Of a stretch of DNA of 64,000 bases, positions 9,345 to 21,635 are shown in pieces. Made by a program: the position numbers and the translations under genes. This stretch comes from Trachemys scripta elegans (Eukaryota > Chordata > Testudines > Emydidae), in contig NC_048298.1 of NCBI RefSeq assembly GCF_013100865.1, forward strand, positions 247,968,908 to 248,032,907, written 5' to 3'. Each line of letters opens with the position of its first letter. The stretch's first letter is position 1. Under the pieces are notes generated by a model that did not search any database, was not told the origin of the DNA, and saw only the letters and a list, made by a program, of their open reading frames with translations.

Positions 9345-9413
9345 GACAGGTCCATAAACGGATATTAGCCAAGACGGTCAGGGACGCAACCCTATGCTCT
9401 GGGTGTCCCTTTT
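9345..9413 (+). mobile_element. CR1 3' UTR fragment
   Basis: ATTAGCCAAGACGGTCAGGG and ACCCTATGCTCTGGGTGTCCC match the 3' untranslated part of the CR1 copy at 43850-43905. Confidence 0.65.
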
Positions 9414-9525
9414 CTTTGTTTAAGAAACATATTTTGGCTTGGTCATAGAGCCAGTCCTCTCCTCCCCAAAATGTGGGCTTTTTTTCTTACATCCAACCTT
9501 GGTTTATAAGATTAAGGCTGCTTGT

Positions 9526-10330
9526 CTGTCATGGAGGTCACTGAAGTCACGGATTCTGTGACTTTCAGTGACCTCCATGACTTTTGCAGCCGCTGATGCT
9601 GGCTCAGGGGCTGCCCTGGGCCAGCAGCCGCAGTTTGGGCATATGGGAGGGGGTGGGCTGGGGTGCAGGGTGGCGCTTTCCTGGGGAGGAGGCTCCCCGG
9701 CTCCCACCAGCATGTCCCTGCAGCTCCTAGGCAGACGGGCCAGGGGACTCCATGCGCTGCCTGCGACCGCAGGTGCCACCCCTGCAGCTCCCATTGGCTG
9801 TGATTCCTGGCCAATGGGAGCTGCCGAGCCTGAGCTTGTGGTGGGAGCTGCAGGGACATGCTGGCAGGAGCTGGGGAACCCCCTCCCCAGGTAAGCGCCA
9901 CCCTGCACCCCAGCCCACCCTCTCCCATATGTCCAAACTGCTGCTGCTGGCCCACCACACCAGGTAAACGCCACCCTAGGGACATGTGGAGCCGGGTAGG
10001 GAGCCTGCGAGCCATACCAACCCTCCCCACCCAGCACTCACAGGGGTCCTGGGCCATGCGCTGCTACCCGTGCTCCCGCCGCCAGCACCAGCCGGGGTCC
10101 CAAGCTGCATGCCACCACATGTTCCCCCTGCCAGCGCCAGCGGGGGCTCCAGGCTGCATGCCGCCGCATACCCCCCCAGCACCCATGGCGCCCCCAGACC
10201 ACTCCCAGAGCATCCGTGGCACCCCGATCCAAGTTTAGTATATAGTAAAAGTCATGGACAGGTCACAGACAGGTCACAGGCTGTGAATTTTTGTTTACTG
10301 CCTATGACCTGTCCATGACTTTTATTAAAA
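9526..10330. mobile_element. GC-rich hAT-like non-autonomous element
   Basis: Both ends are palindromic: GTCATGGAGGTCACTGAAG with its mirror at 9526-9585, and AAAAGTCATGGACAGGTCAC with its mirror at 10245-10325. The interior is GC-rich with repeated GCTCCCATTGGCTG-type blocks. The many open frames inside follow the composition and are not genes. Exact termini and TSD are unclear because a LINE tail begins at about 10331. Confidence 0.6.
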
Positions 10331-10356
10331 ATCATCATCATCATCATCATCATCAT
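10331..10356. repeat. (ATC)n microsatellite, LINE tail
   Basis: Nine ATC units. Read on the - strand this is the (GAT)n tail directly after the RTE-like LINE coding end, so it is probably that element's 3' terminal repeat. Confidence 0.85.
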
Positions 10357-11067
10357 GTTCCTATTATGACTCTGGCGTTTAGGGCAGTGACGAAGCTCCT
10401 CCACTCCTGTCTGTTTCTGGCAAGTCTTTCAATGGTTCCCCAGCTGTGCCCCAGGTTTTTCAGCTCGGCTTCCACAGCTCTTCATCATGTTGTTTTCGGG
10501 CGGCCTTATTTTCGCTTGCCTTCAGGTGTCCATCTTATTGCGACTCTGGCGATGGAATCAGTTTCGATCCCCAGCACATGACCGATCCATCTCCAGCGCC
10601 TCCTGGCAATGACGGTGCTCAGATCCCCTTGGCTGCACTGTGTCAATAGATCTTGGTTTGAGATTGTTCTGGGCCAAAAGATACGGAGGATTTTTCTGAG
10701 GCAGGTTGTATGGAATGAAGACAGTTTGGACATGTCATACTTTCTCATTCCCCAGCATTCTGCACTATAAAGTTGTATTGAAAGTATGCAGGTCTGATAA
10801 ATATTGAGTTTGGTTTTGGTGTTGTATTTTGATAATTTCCAGACTGTATTTAAACTGCTGAAGGTATTCCTGACTTTATTGATTTTGTTCCAGATGTCCT
10901 GGCTTGTTCCACCGTCCTGGCTATTGGTGCTGCCAAAGTATGTGACTGTTTCTACATTGGTGAGAACATAATCCTCTAGCCGTACTGGTGATGGTGAGAC
11001 AATATTAAAGATCATGATATCTGTCTTATTGTGGTTGATTTTCAGTCCAATTTGCTGGCTGAATGCA
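10357..11067 (-). pseudogene. RTE-like LINE, C-terminus of reverse transcriptase ORF
   Basis: The - strand encodes, from GLKINHNKTDIMIFN through VTYFGSTNSQDGG, NKINKVRNTFSSLNTVWK, LYSAECWGM and RRRWRWIGHVL to IRWTPEGKRK, the thumb and C-terminal region of a non-LTR reverse transcriptase. The main open frame is 11015-10506. After a frame change the tail continues (GRPKTTW, then WGTIERLARNRQEWR) to the (GAT)n repeat. The catalytic fingers and palm are missing, so the copy is 5'-truncated. The RTE assignment is from recalled resemblance, not a search. Confidence 0.65.
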
Positions 11068-12059
11068 CTGAGTCAAATTGGGTTTTTTTGTATTCACAAG
11101 AAGGGGTGAACATAGGCTCAGGGCTAAGAGTGTGTATGTTTTTGTTGGTTTGCGTTAAAGATCTGTAACTCTTGTAGGTTTTAAGTCTATAAATTACTAT
11201 GGTTTTTAGACCTGCAAAGCCTGGGTTTCTTACTTGATCTGCCACAAGCATTTAAACTATAAACCACAATGCCTATGGAGATGGAAATCTGGGCAGCCAT
11301 GACTGGGGACGCTTTCAGGGCCTAGTTGGGCTGCAGAGTGCCACTTCCCAAGGAAGGAGGCCAGATAGAAGATCTGCATCCAGGAGTGTGCATGTGAGGC
11401 CCAAAGCTAAAAACAGTGTTTGGATTCTGCCCAGACCTCGCCAGCTTGGAATCACATGGTTTCCAATTACAAAATTGGTGACAATCCACTGGGGGACTCA
11501 GGGAGGTTTGTAATAACATCTACAAGAAAAAAAATCTTCTGTGACAGAGCAGACGTTGAATGAGGGAAAAAAGGGGAAAACCTTTCACTGAAATAATGTT
11601 CACTTGTGTGCAGCTAAAAAATAAAAGCCACCGTATTATTAAACAGTACAATGGAGATGTGAATGTACAAACACCGTAGTGCTGTTATGAGTGTATCCTC
11701 ACTAGCCAGAGCTGTCTTTACTTGCAGTGTCAGCCGCAATACATAAGTGGCATTGTCACAGCAGAGAAAAGATGGCAGATTATGATGAGCTGTGGTTCCC
11801 CACACTGACATATAATGGGGAGTTATTTGTTTTTGACACCGCAATGTAAAATCGCAAAGAATCAAGCTCGTCTAGTGAATTGTGTTTGAGCCAAAAGATA
11901 TTTAATGTCCTAAAAGAAACAGCTTTGCCATACACAGAGATCTATGGAAATAGCCATTTAAACAGTAATGTTAAATAAGACAAGTTAGGGCCACCTTGGT
12001 TTGAAGATTTTGGGGAATGAGGAGGGCTCCGTTTCACAAACAGATGGAGAATCAGAAGA
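11068..12059. other. Non-coding interval
   Basis: AT-rich sequence with only short unconvincing frames. I see no recognisable repeat end, exon or RNA gene. Confidence 0.5.
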
Positions 12060-13460
12060 TCCTCGGTGTGAGGAACTGGGAATTTTCTGTAATATTTTTA
12101 TGAATCCTATGCATGCCTCAGTTTCCCTCTGGAGCAGAGCAAGAGCCATGTGGTGTATATGTCACGTAGCTGTCTGGGTGGAATGAATGGGTCATTAAGG
12201 ACTGGCTGAAACCAACCCATATCAATAGAGAATCCAAAAAGACAGTGGGAACCCTGATTGCTGGGATAGTCAAACAACAGGAGGAAGGAGATTTCCCCAA
12301 CATCTCAGAGGAAGGAGATTTCCCCAACAAGCAGAGCACAGGCCCAAGAACAAAGGGGAAAGTTGTCAGGTGCCTGGGGTAAGAGCTGCCCTTTTGAAGA
12401 GACACAGGGCTTTCACCTGGAAGTGACAAAAAGACCTGGCAAGAGTCCATGGCAGCATGGCTGAGTGAGACAATGTCAAACTTTATTTCTCTGTGCTCAC
12501 CTAAGGACTCCCATTGCTGTGTTCCAGTTGACTAATAAACTCTAGTCTGTTTTTGAAAAAGGCTGCCTGGTGTCACTGCAAATACTTGCTGAGAAGCATT
12601 GGTCACTGAAGAGAGTAAATCTCTGATTAGGAGTCTATGTGAGTTGGACTCGCTGGGCAGAACTCTTGGTGTGAAGCAGGCGTGCTGGAGCCCAAAGACT
12701 CAATCTAGGAGGCATTGAGGCAGGGGCGGCACTGGGGGGGAAGGTTTGTGGGGGCTATAGCCACCCCAAAATTTGCCTTAGCCACACTGTAGCCACCCTG
12801 TAGCAGCTGCTGCTCTCTGGCTGCCTAACTGTGAAGGCCGAGTGGAGAGAGTGGTGGCTTCTGGCCAGGCACTCAGCTCCAGCAGCAGTGGAGAAGTAAG
12901 CCTGGGCGAGGGGCAGGGGTGCCTAAAAGCAGCTCCCAGCCCGTCCCTGACGGCTGGGATGCACTGCCCAGGATAGATGGAGAGTCCGGGGCTCCCCACA
13001 GCAGCCTGGACTGACCCCTCCATCCTGGGCTCCTCAGCCCCGCCCCTCAGGGTCACTGCTTCCCGAGCACCACAAGAGCTTTGCCATCTCTGGAGCTGGG
13101 TCCCCTGCCTGGGTCGCTCTTACTACCTGGGAGCAGCTAGCGCTGCGCACTGCCCGGCTCCAGCTTCCAGCATCCTGCCCAGCTCCAGCTTCTGGCTTTC
13201 AACAGGGCTAGGGGGCAGGGTCTTGGGGGGAGAGGAGGGGCAGGGCTACAGAGACAGGCAGGGCCTTGTGGCAAGGGGGGGGCCTAAGGCTTGCCTCAGA
13301 CCCCCCACCGGGAAGAGGCTGGTGCCTCCCCTGCATTGAGGCCACGTGGCCTACTCTTAAGGAAGACTGGGACCATTTTGGGGTGTGCCACACAGAAAGG
13401 GTTCCTCCAAGGAACTGTTTAAAAGCTGGGGTGTGGCACAGACCCTATGGATCCATGACA
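12060..13460 (+). mobile_element. LTR-like repeat, interrupted by a hAT
   Basis: The segment has LTR features: GCCTCAGTTTCCCTCTGGAG, a polyadenylation-like GACTAATAAACTC at 12530, and an ending near ATCCATGACA. A hAT (12721-13333) splits it. A small internal duplication (AGGAAGGAGATTTCCCCAAC) lies at 12282-12330. The ends are approximate; I could not confirm a TSD. Confidence 0.45.
12721..13333. mobile_element. hAT element with perfect 8-bp TSD
   Basis: The termini CAGGGGCGGCACTGG and CTGGTGCCTCCCCTG are inverted repeats. CATTGAGG is duplicated exactly at 12713-12720 and 13334-13341. The body is GC-rich and non-coding. Confidence 0.9.
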
Positions 13461-13499
13461 CTGGCTTAGACTATCAAGGACTGATTTAGTACCTGATTT

Positions 13500-13822
13500 A
13501 GTACCTGGCTGCAACAGCCTCATCCACCGGTCCACTGTCAGCACAAGGGGAACCTCATTCATTCTCTCAAATGTTTTTGTACCATTATGTCCTAGAGCCA
13601 GTCTGTGCAGTGTGTCTCGTTTTGACAGCTGTTTTAAATTCACAAGCCACCAGCTGTCCAATTGTTAATTGGCTGTCCTGGCCTTTGACACGTGTAATGA
13701 TTTGAGTCACCTGCTCATTGATCACATCCTCTTGGATGTTAGATTTTACCTGAACCAGCTGCCTGTGCAGTCTCAGTAACAATACTACTGGAGTTCCTCT
13801 AGCTGTTTTGAACATTAGCTAT
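13500..13822 (-). pseudogene. Unrecognised broken reading frame
   Basis: The - strand has two overlapping frames that read like one frameshifted protein. The first runs from MFKTARGTPVVLLLRLHRQL through EQVTQIITRVKGQDSQLTIG to FKTAVKT; the second continues RDTLHRLALGHNGTKTFERM and VPLVLTVDRWMRLLQPGT. Composition is protein-like with heptad-like hydrophobic spacing, and the frameshift falls near 13630. I do not recognise it. It may be a processed pseudogene or element ORF, or chance. Confidence 0.25.
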
Positions 13823-14424
13823 ATTGACTCATCAACAGTATTTCATGTGCTAATCTCACTGATGATAAAAATGACATCAAAATGTCACGTTAGTTGTTTT
13901 TCAATTCAGACTTTTCTCCTGCAACTTTGCCATAATAACACAAGGAATGACAACATAGCAAAAAAGAAAATCTCCTGATGCTGTTACCTTCATTTTACAA
14001 TGCAGCCTTCTGTTGATGTGAGACACCTCAGCAAATATAACAGTAAATACGGTTTTAGCTAATCAAATTTGACAATCCTGGCTACTTACCACTGGTCCTT
14101 GCCTTTACTACCCCACACATTCCAGCAGAAAACAATTAAAAGTACATTTGAGAAAATAAACCCTTTTCTTGAAGGATGCCATAAGTTACACTGGGAGGAG
14201 CCAATTGCCCCATATTTCTTCAAACCACTTCAAAAGCCTGGCTGGAAATAGCACATACAAGGCTGAAATAAAGCAGGCACATTTTCTTATAATGAGTGAG
14301 CCAATAGAATGGTTTTAAGGGAAATATAGTGACATCTGAGTGGCCAAACCCTCTGGCAATCTCGGAAAGAACTCAAGAGTTACCAGAAAATACAGACGGC
14401 GAGCTGTAGATGGAATAATTGCAT
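13823..14424. other. Non-coding interval
   Basis: AT-rich and without a supported feature. Confidence 0.5.
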
Positions 14425-14965
14425 CATAAGAACATAAGAATGGCCCTACTGGGTCAGACCAAAGGTCCATCTAGCCCAGTATCCTGTTTTCTGCCAGTGC
14501 CAGTGCCAGGTGCCCCACAGGGAATGAACAGAAAAGGTAATCATCAAGTGATTCGTCCCATCACCCATTCCCAGCTTCTGACAAACAGAGACTAGGGACA
14601 CCATTCCTGCCCATCCTGGCTAATAGCCATTGATGGACCTATCTTTTTTGAACTGTTATGGTCTTGGCCTTCACAACATCCTCTGGCAAGGAGTTCCACA
14701 GGTTGACTGCGCGTTGGGTGAAGAAATACTTCCTTTTATTTGTTTTAAACCTGCTGCCAATTAATTTCATTTGGTGACCCCTAGTTCTTGTGTTATGAGA
14801 AGTAGTAAACAACACTTCCTTTTCTACTTTCTCTATACCAGTCATGATTTTATAGACCTCAATCATATCTCCCCTTAGCCATCTCTTTTCCAAGCTGAAA
14901 AGTCCCAGTCTTATTAATCTCTCCTCATAAAGAAGCCGTTCCATACCCCTAATCATTTTTGCACC
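14425..14965 (-). mobile_element. CR1 LINE, 3' end
   Basis: The - strand frame (14956-14639) gives EERLIRLGLFSLEKRWLRGD, EVYKIMTGIEKV, GHQMKLIGSRFKTNKRKYFF and RAVNLWNSLPEDVV, the CR1 ORF2 C-terminus. The 3' UTR follows down to GTTCTTATG at 14425. Confidence 0.9.
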
Positions 14966-15169
14966 GTTTATAATTGAAACAGAAATTGTACAGATGTTGA
15001 AGCCTAAAGTTTCACCTATGTTAAAGTGATCACAACTGGTAAGTTTATGTCTTCCAGGCTCTCAGTGATCATTTTTTCCACCGCCCTAAAGAAAACTCTC
15101 CTCTCCAAGACCAGTTTTTTGAAGAGCTGATAAATATCCATATGGGACCCACATGGAAGGAGTGTTTTG

Positions 15170-15475
15170 TTATTATTACATTACTTCTTGGAGGCCCCAG
15201 ATGAGATCAGGGCCCTTAGATGCTTTACAAACACACAGTAAGAGACTGCTCCAAAGAGTTTACAGTGTAGGGTCCTGGTCCTCTGAGGACAACCGTGTGA
15301 GCAGACTGTAGCATCATCATAAAGCCCTATTGATTTAAATGGGAGCTGAACACTTTGAAAAATTCCATTTTAAATTATTCACCCAAGGCCACACAGGAAG
15401 CTCAGGACCGAACTCAGCTTTCCTCATCCCAACCCTGGGCCTTAACCACAAGACCATCCTTCCTTTTTGGGCTCT
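15170..15475 (-). repeat. CORE-SINE/MIR-type relic
   Basis: GAGGCCCCAGATGAGATCAGGGCCC, GCTTTACAAACACACAGTAAGAGA, AAGGCCACACAGGAAG and CCTTAACCACAAGACCATCC occur in consensus order, with an A/T-rich middle (15300-15360) that is non-standard. Confidence 0.65.
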
Positions 15476-18400
15476 TGTGTTTTCTCTGGTGGCCCCACAG
15501 CAGCAGGTAACTAGTCCGCACTATTATCAGTGGTTTTGTTGCTGTTAATGCTGGTGCTGGTGTACCATATAAGCAAGTGGAGCCTTGGAAAATAAAGCTC
15601 CAAGAGAAACAAAAGGAAGAAAATCAATGTTAGCTACAGAAAAGCAACCTGCAGTGAATGGAAATGACTGCTGAGGAATGGGATTTTGTTATTCCTCCCC
15701 CCACCCTCCCATGCTCTCTCAAGCTTTTCCCCAACAGTCAGAGATCTGGAATGATAAAACACTGGCTGAGGGGTTGCTGCTGGTGCCCCTCTCAGCCCAA
15801 GATGTTCCAGTTTTGCATACAGAATCTGCTATAGTCATAATATTTTGTGAGAGGTTTTTTTTTAAAGATCAAGCAGCTGCAGATTACCTGCTGTGCATCT
15901 CTGGGCTGTGCAGTGGGCATTGGTTCATACTTATTTAGAGTTATGAAGTAGGACACCAAAATAAAGGAATAACACACGGACCCTTAAGTCATGTTGATGG
16001 ATAGAAAAATTCTTTATTTGCAGGGCATGAAGCCAGTGTGAATGTGCCGAGAATGGGGCACTTAGTTCTAACTGAGGAGTGTACACTATATTGGGTTATT
16101 GATTTATCCTCTGCGTGGAGATAAAAATAGGCAGGAAACTCTTTTCACACTTGACCTCAGGCATGTTCAGCAGTGAATTGTTTCCTAGCAGGTTCTCATG
16201 CATCAGTTTTTTACCTTTAGATGCTGCTGTCTCCATTCACTCAGCAAGGACATGCCACACACTGTTATCTACACTTAACCATCAGCTAATTGGTCATTCC
16301 AAAATACAGCACATTCAGCCAAAAATTATTAAATCGATGCAGTTTTTCAAACAAACCATTAATTATTTTTCAAAGCTCTTGTGGTTTGCGTGACCTGCTT
16401 TTCTATCAGCACATCCTATTAAGCAACAGTTTTAATTTGTACCCACTCTAATGATATATTTTTTTTTCTATCTTCAGTCATTAAAATAGGGACAATGATG
16501 ATTCACACAAAAATATGGATAAAGAGGCGAATGATTAATTAGAGTCTGCATTGGTAAGCATTCAGTCTCCCTTATTGTCAATTGCAACACAGCAGTAGGG
16601 ATTTAGCAAGTCCAAAAGTAATATCGTTTAATATAAATAATAAATCACTATATAGTCTCTTTTATTCTTGAGAGCTACACTTAAAATTGCAAAGCTTCTG
16701 ACGAAAGATAATGCACTTATTTTGTCTGACTCTTCAAACCTAACCACATTAATAACAAAATTATTTTCATTGTTTGTGCAGTTAATATTGCTGGTTGAAT
16801 AATGCAAAGAGTGATTCTCAAATATTTGTGTGAATAAGTGGTACATTCACTTCATCTTTCTATTATTTGTGGGGTCATATGATACATTGTCTGCACAGTC
16901 AATTAGACACCAGCTATTTGTGCAAATGTTCAAGACAGAAAATCTCAAAAATGTAATTAATTTTAACATAAGTGTTGATTCATCCCCACAATTCACAGCA
17001 CAAATTATTTATCTACTCTTGATCATTCTCCTTTTTAAAATGTCTCGGCCATCCAATCAGGGAGCAGGAACAATAACCTCTGATGTCAGTGACCAATCTT
17101 ACACCCCGAATAAAAAATGGTGAATAGCTGAGGTTAATATTTCCCAATCATCCATAGACTTAATCTATTCCACACATTTATGAATAACAAACACATTCTT
17201 TCATATCAGGATTGAATCACAATTGATTTACTCTGAGATAAAAAGGCTAAATTTGCAATGAATATTATTCACAATGAATAAATTGACCTGTTGATATGGC
17301 TAATGTATGCCATTTATTCTCTATTCTTATACAGTTTGAAACATAATATAAAAACTTTAACAATGGGTGAGTGACAGTGAAAAGTTTTTTGATAGCTTCT
17401 TCTCAACTTTGATACTGTTGAAAGTGGATGGTAGCCCTCCTTTATTAATCTTTTTTCTATATTGACTTCTAGATTCCTTGAGGACTTTAATCCAAATGAC
17501 CCTATCACCGACAGTTACTTTTAGAGGAAATGTGGGTTTGTTACAACAGCTAGTAAAGGTAGTGTTTATGAAGTAAGTAAATAATTCCAACAAACTCCTA
17601 TTGGATTTCTGGTGGTGTCATATTTCAATAAACAACAGGACATTTTTTTAAACATAAAATAACAATTGGATTGTCACAGTATGGGTGGTTTCTCAGTAGG
17701 CACCACTTTTGTCATTGGACCAGAAGATAAAAGGTTGAAATATTAAGGGACATAGAGACAGATGTGCTTCATCTGTCAGCATCCCAGCATGGTACCAGCG
17801 ATGTGGTTCTGTGGAGGAGACATTAAACTGAAATCTCCAAGAATATTAACCCTTGTGTCATCATTCTATTCCTTTTGTCCATACACTCACATCCTCCACC
17901 GCTGAAATGGGGATAATGCCACTGTGGTGCTACTATCCATGGTGTATTTTCACACGATTTCAGAAAAGATGTACTATCAACCTTTGGCTTTATTCTGTCA
18001 GCTACCGAGCACCTTGAGCACCCACTGAAGTCTCATTTAGTGGACCTCTCCCAGGACAAACAGCATTTATTTGTTGTACCTCTCTGTACATGTCTCTGAA
18101 TATGTTCTGTGACGTTACCTACAATATTACCTCAAGATTCTAAGGCAAGCTAAAGTCACACTGCAACTGTAAAATGAATTTGCTTTAGCAATGCTTGTAC
18201 CCATCATGCTGTGAACATTTGTGTATCTGAGTTGAACTAACACAAATGTTCATGAAAGGCAGATTTAAAAGTCTCACATGCACAAGGATTTTCGATAAGG
18301 GGTCTTCAATTTGCATATGCAAGTGTTTGGTCCAGAAGTGCTTGTTCACTCATCTCCTCAGGGTACAGAAGCAGTAACAGGGTATTTATCTGCCCAATCT

Positions 18401-18656
18401 CAACTAACAAATACAATTCAAATATCAAGTATTTGCAGAGAACTCTTTGCAGTCAATCCATAGTTTTAAAAGTTTGCTCCAAAACTATCAACAAATACTT
18501 TCCAATCATGAATAAATCTGAGGAAAGCGTGGTCTGCTGATGGTTATTCTGCTAGCAGAAAAAGTGGCTAACTTAACTGAATATATTATTCATTATTATA
18601 TGCGCATCTCTAGAAAATACAGACAGCTGCATCTATTGAACAAGAAAATCACCTGG
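15476..18656. other. AT-rich non-coding interval
   Basis: About 3.2 kb without convincing exons or repeat termini. Short frames (16115-16393, 16830-17123) show no known motif. Around 17780-17860 a weak match to an old SINE/LINE tail (GGAGACATTAAACTGAAATC) is possible. Confidence 0.5.
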
Positions 18657-18664
18657 GGTCTGAT

Positions 18665-19437
18665 TACTCCTGGGGGAATTCTGTGACAAAAAATTAAAAA
18701 TTCTGCTCACAATATTTTAAAATTCTGCAAAATTCTGCAAATTTTATTTGTCCAAATAACACTACATAATCATGCCAGTTTCAATTAGTTTGATAATTTA
18801 TTTCAGAATACCTGTCATCAAGTATGTCTGTAACAATACAGACACACACATAAATTTCCCCTTTGATTAGAGAGTTAAAGAAACCCCTATGACAACCCAG
18901 TTCCTGTTTTTCTGCCCCCTTTCCCTCCCCAGTTGGGGGGCCAGACACCCACAACCCCTCCCCCCAGAGCCCACCTGCAGGGACCGCCCAGCCAATACAC
19001 CTGAACCCCTCCTCCCCAGAGCCCAACCATGGGGCCACTCCAACCCAGATACCCGCACCCCCATCCCAGAGCCCAGATGTGGAGCCCCCCCTTTCCCAGA
19101 CACCCAACCCCCCTTCCCCCTCCCCCTGAGCCCAGGGATCCAGAGGGAGAGACAGCCTGATGCTCAGTCCCAGGCTTGTACAGTGTTTCCTGCGCACCAC
19201 CACCTCCTTCCCTCAGGGCATGCTGGGAACTGCAGCTGCCAGGAATCCTCTAGCTCCCTCTCCCTTCCCTCAGCAGTGTCTTCTATGTGGAAGCTGGGCT
19301 CTGCTGAGTCCATTGGCTCCTAGTGGCGGCCAGCAGCACTGCAGACCATTTCTGTGGGGGAAAGGAAATTCTGCACACACAACATTAATTTGTGCAAAAT
19401 TCTGCATTGTGCAGTGGCACAGAATTCCCCCGGAGTA
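18665..19437. mobile_element. hAT-like element with TACTCC termini
   Basis: The inverted ends are TACTCCTGGGGGAATTCTGTG and CACAGAATTCCCCCGGAGTA. Flanking octamers GGTCTGAT (18657-18664) and GATCTGAT (19438-19445) differ at one base, as expected for an old 8-bp TSD. The centre is C-rich. A related copy is at 63170-63867. Confidence 0.85.
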
Positions 19438-19722
19438 GATCTGATCTTTTGGTACTCTGAGGTGCTCAGTACTTTCTAAAAATTCTATTAGAAAAATATT
19501 AGTGGACACATTGCAAAGTGCCAAACAGCCTGAAACAACTGTGACTTCATACATGTTGAATTTCACTAAACGTGGGGTATGTACTTAGTCTCCTTAGTAA
19601 ACTACTGCCCTACATTTATCTATTCTTATTTATCACAGGTATTTTGCTTAGAGATACTCTGCTCAGTAGTAAAGTCTTTCAGGCCTAGAAATTAAATAGC
19701 TTTGAGAGACCTAGGACTAATA

Positions 19723-19945
19723 TAGGGGTTCTCAAACTGGGGGTCATGACCTCAGGGGTCATGAGGTTATTATGTGGGGGGTCACGAGCTGTCAGCTCCA
19801 CCCCCAAGCCCTGTTTCACCTTCAGCATTTATAATAGTGTTAAATATATTTTTTAAAAGGTGTTTTTAATTTATAAGGGGAGGTCGCACTCAGAGGCTTG
19901 CTGTGTGAAAAGGGGTCACCAATACAAAAAGTTTGAGAACCACTG
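19723..19945. mobile_element. Short hAT MITE
   Basis: Ends TAGGGGTTCTCAAACTGG and AGTTTGAGAACCACTG are inverted repeats. The TSD is GACTAATA/GACTAGTA (one mismatch). 223 bp, non-coding. Confidence 0.85.
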
Positions 19946-20076
19946 GACTAGTAGATAAGTAGCTCAGGGAAATTTCTGAATGTTTAGCACATCTCTCCTC
20001 TTCTTTACTGAAGAATATCTCTGCATAGTGTGACAGGAATGTTCAGCAAGGCGTAAAATGATATTTTTGGAAATAG

Positions 20077-20166
20077 CGAGACAAGGTGGTTGAGGTAATA
20101 TCTTTTATTGGACCAACCTCACCCACCTTGTCTTGCTAAGACCCTGGGATCAACCCAGCTACACTA
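20077..20166 (-). repeat. Small foldback of Penelope-type sequence
   Basis: GAGACAAGGTGGTTGAGGT at 20078 is mirrored by CACCCACCTTGTCTTGC near 20130, separated by TATCTTTTATTGGACCAAC. The same words recur at 36635-37101, where they belong to a longer Penelope-like repeat. The layout parallels the foldback at 49652-49778. Confidence 0.5.
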
Positions 20167-21454
20167 CTGAATTTCTCTAAGTAGTGAGTTAATAGATTAG
20201 GTGCCAGGATACGGTGCTCAAAAAGATGGAGCATAGTTCGTGACATCTGTCAGACCAATAATACTAGTTGTTGTGCACTCCCAATGGCTCCTGCATGTGC
20301 AGCTCTTTACATGGAGCTTTTAACATACAGTAAGGGAAGGGTGGAACCTGAGGAAGCCAAAGGCCAGTGCTTCCCTTTGGAGCAGGACTTCCTTTGCAGT
20401 CTTGTTTTAGTTCTACAATATCTTCTAGTGATAATCTTTGTAGCTCCTGTTTCTTTTCTTCTTTTTTCCTATGTGCCTTGTTCATCTGGGAATTTTCTGG
20501 AGTGCTTGTTCCCTTTTTGTACCCTTTGGAAGGAGGAAAGAGGTTGGACAGGCTGGTTCTTTGCACACAGAATAATCTGTCTGCCTGAAAGTCAGAGTAG
20601 TGTCTGAACGTTTGACTGTAGCACTTTTTGGGTTTCTTTCATATTGGAACAATTCTTTAAGCTTTGACCATTGTTATCTTTGGCTCTCTCCCCAGGTTCT
20701 GCTCAATTTCTACCCCAAGAGACATCAGCTGGTGATCTGAATGCATCTTATCACTAATAGCATTGGCTTTCTTCTCTGATCACACAGAGTTATTTCTATG
20801 CTCACAGTTAAAGCCATTAAACACTGTAGTTCTTAGCACCCTTTCTAAACTGGTGTTCTTCCACCCTAATTAGAAAAGTAGTTTGCCTTGCAAAATAAAA
20901 AATATAGAGAGTATTGTCTTGCTTTCTCCTTAGTCACATAAAATGTTTCTCAGTTCCTTGGGCTGCATTCCAAATGAAACAATCTAGCCTTAAACAAATG
21001 TTCCGGAGTCAGGTAGGACCTGTTTACTATCTTGTTTTGGAAGAATCGTAAGCATAAAGAACTTGAAATATTTTTCACATTAAGCCAGGTATCTTCCTAG
21101 ATTTCTGTTGTGATACTAAGGCTAAATTCTTTTCCCCATTTTAATCTGAGACTGAGATTGTGAGGGTAATGCAAATTAAGCCACCTATCAGTAATTCCTA
21201 CAAAGTGATTTTTGTATCCATATTTCTTAACATGTTCTTCTAGAGGTCAGAGAGTTGAAACAGAACAATTGTATCCTGTCCTTGCATGAATCATTGAGCA
21301 CAGCCGCTGAAAGAAGGATCTGTGAGAGAGCAGTAGCTAACGTTTGTTACACATGTAAATCAAATAAGGCCAGTCTATCCAAATTATGTTAAGCATGGAG
21401 TTGGCCTTGAGCCTGAAGCACTTGTTATCCCATAGTGGTATGAGAAGAGAATTA
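20167..21454. other. Non-coding interval
   Basis: No recognisable exon or repeat terminus. Frames of about 100 codons at 20264-20607 occur on both strands over the same bases and show no motif. Confidence 0.45.
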
Positions 21455-21462
21455 GTAAGATG

Positions 21463-21599
21463 CAGGAGTGCTGGAACAATTTGTATGGTGGGGGTACTGA
21501 GAGCCATTGAACCAAACTGTAAACCCTGCATATGATAGAAACCACTTCAAGACAAAGGGTGCTACCACTCCCCCAGCACCCCTGGTTCCAGCACCTATA
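21463..21599. mobile_element. Short hAT MITE
   Basis: Ends CAGGAGTGCTGGAAC and GTTCCAGCACCTATA are inverted repeats. The flanks GTAAGATG/GTAAGAGG match at 7 of 8 positions. 137 bp. Confidence 0.75.
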
Positions 21600-21635
21600 G
21601 TAAGAGGGGAATGCTATAATCAGAGAATTATATAA

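Noticed and set aside
9504..10318. Many frames of 65-180 codons on both strands
   Set aside because: Stop-poor GC-rich hAT sequence; no motif and no preferred frame.
10291..10581. Frame with a poly-His run
   Set aside because: The His run is the (ATC)n microsatellite at the LINE tail.
18781..19323. Frames of up to 144 codons on both strands
   Set aside because: Contained in a hAT with inverted ends and an 8-bp TSD; no motif.
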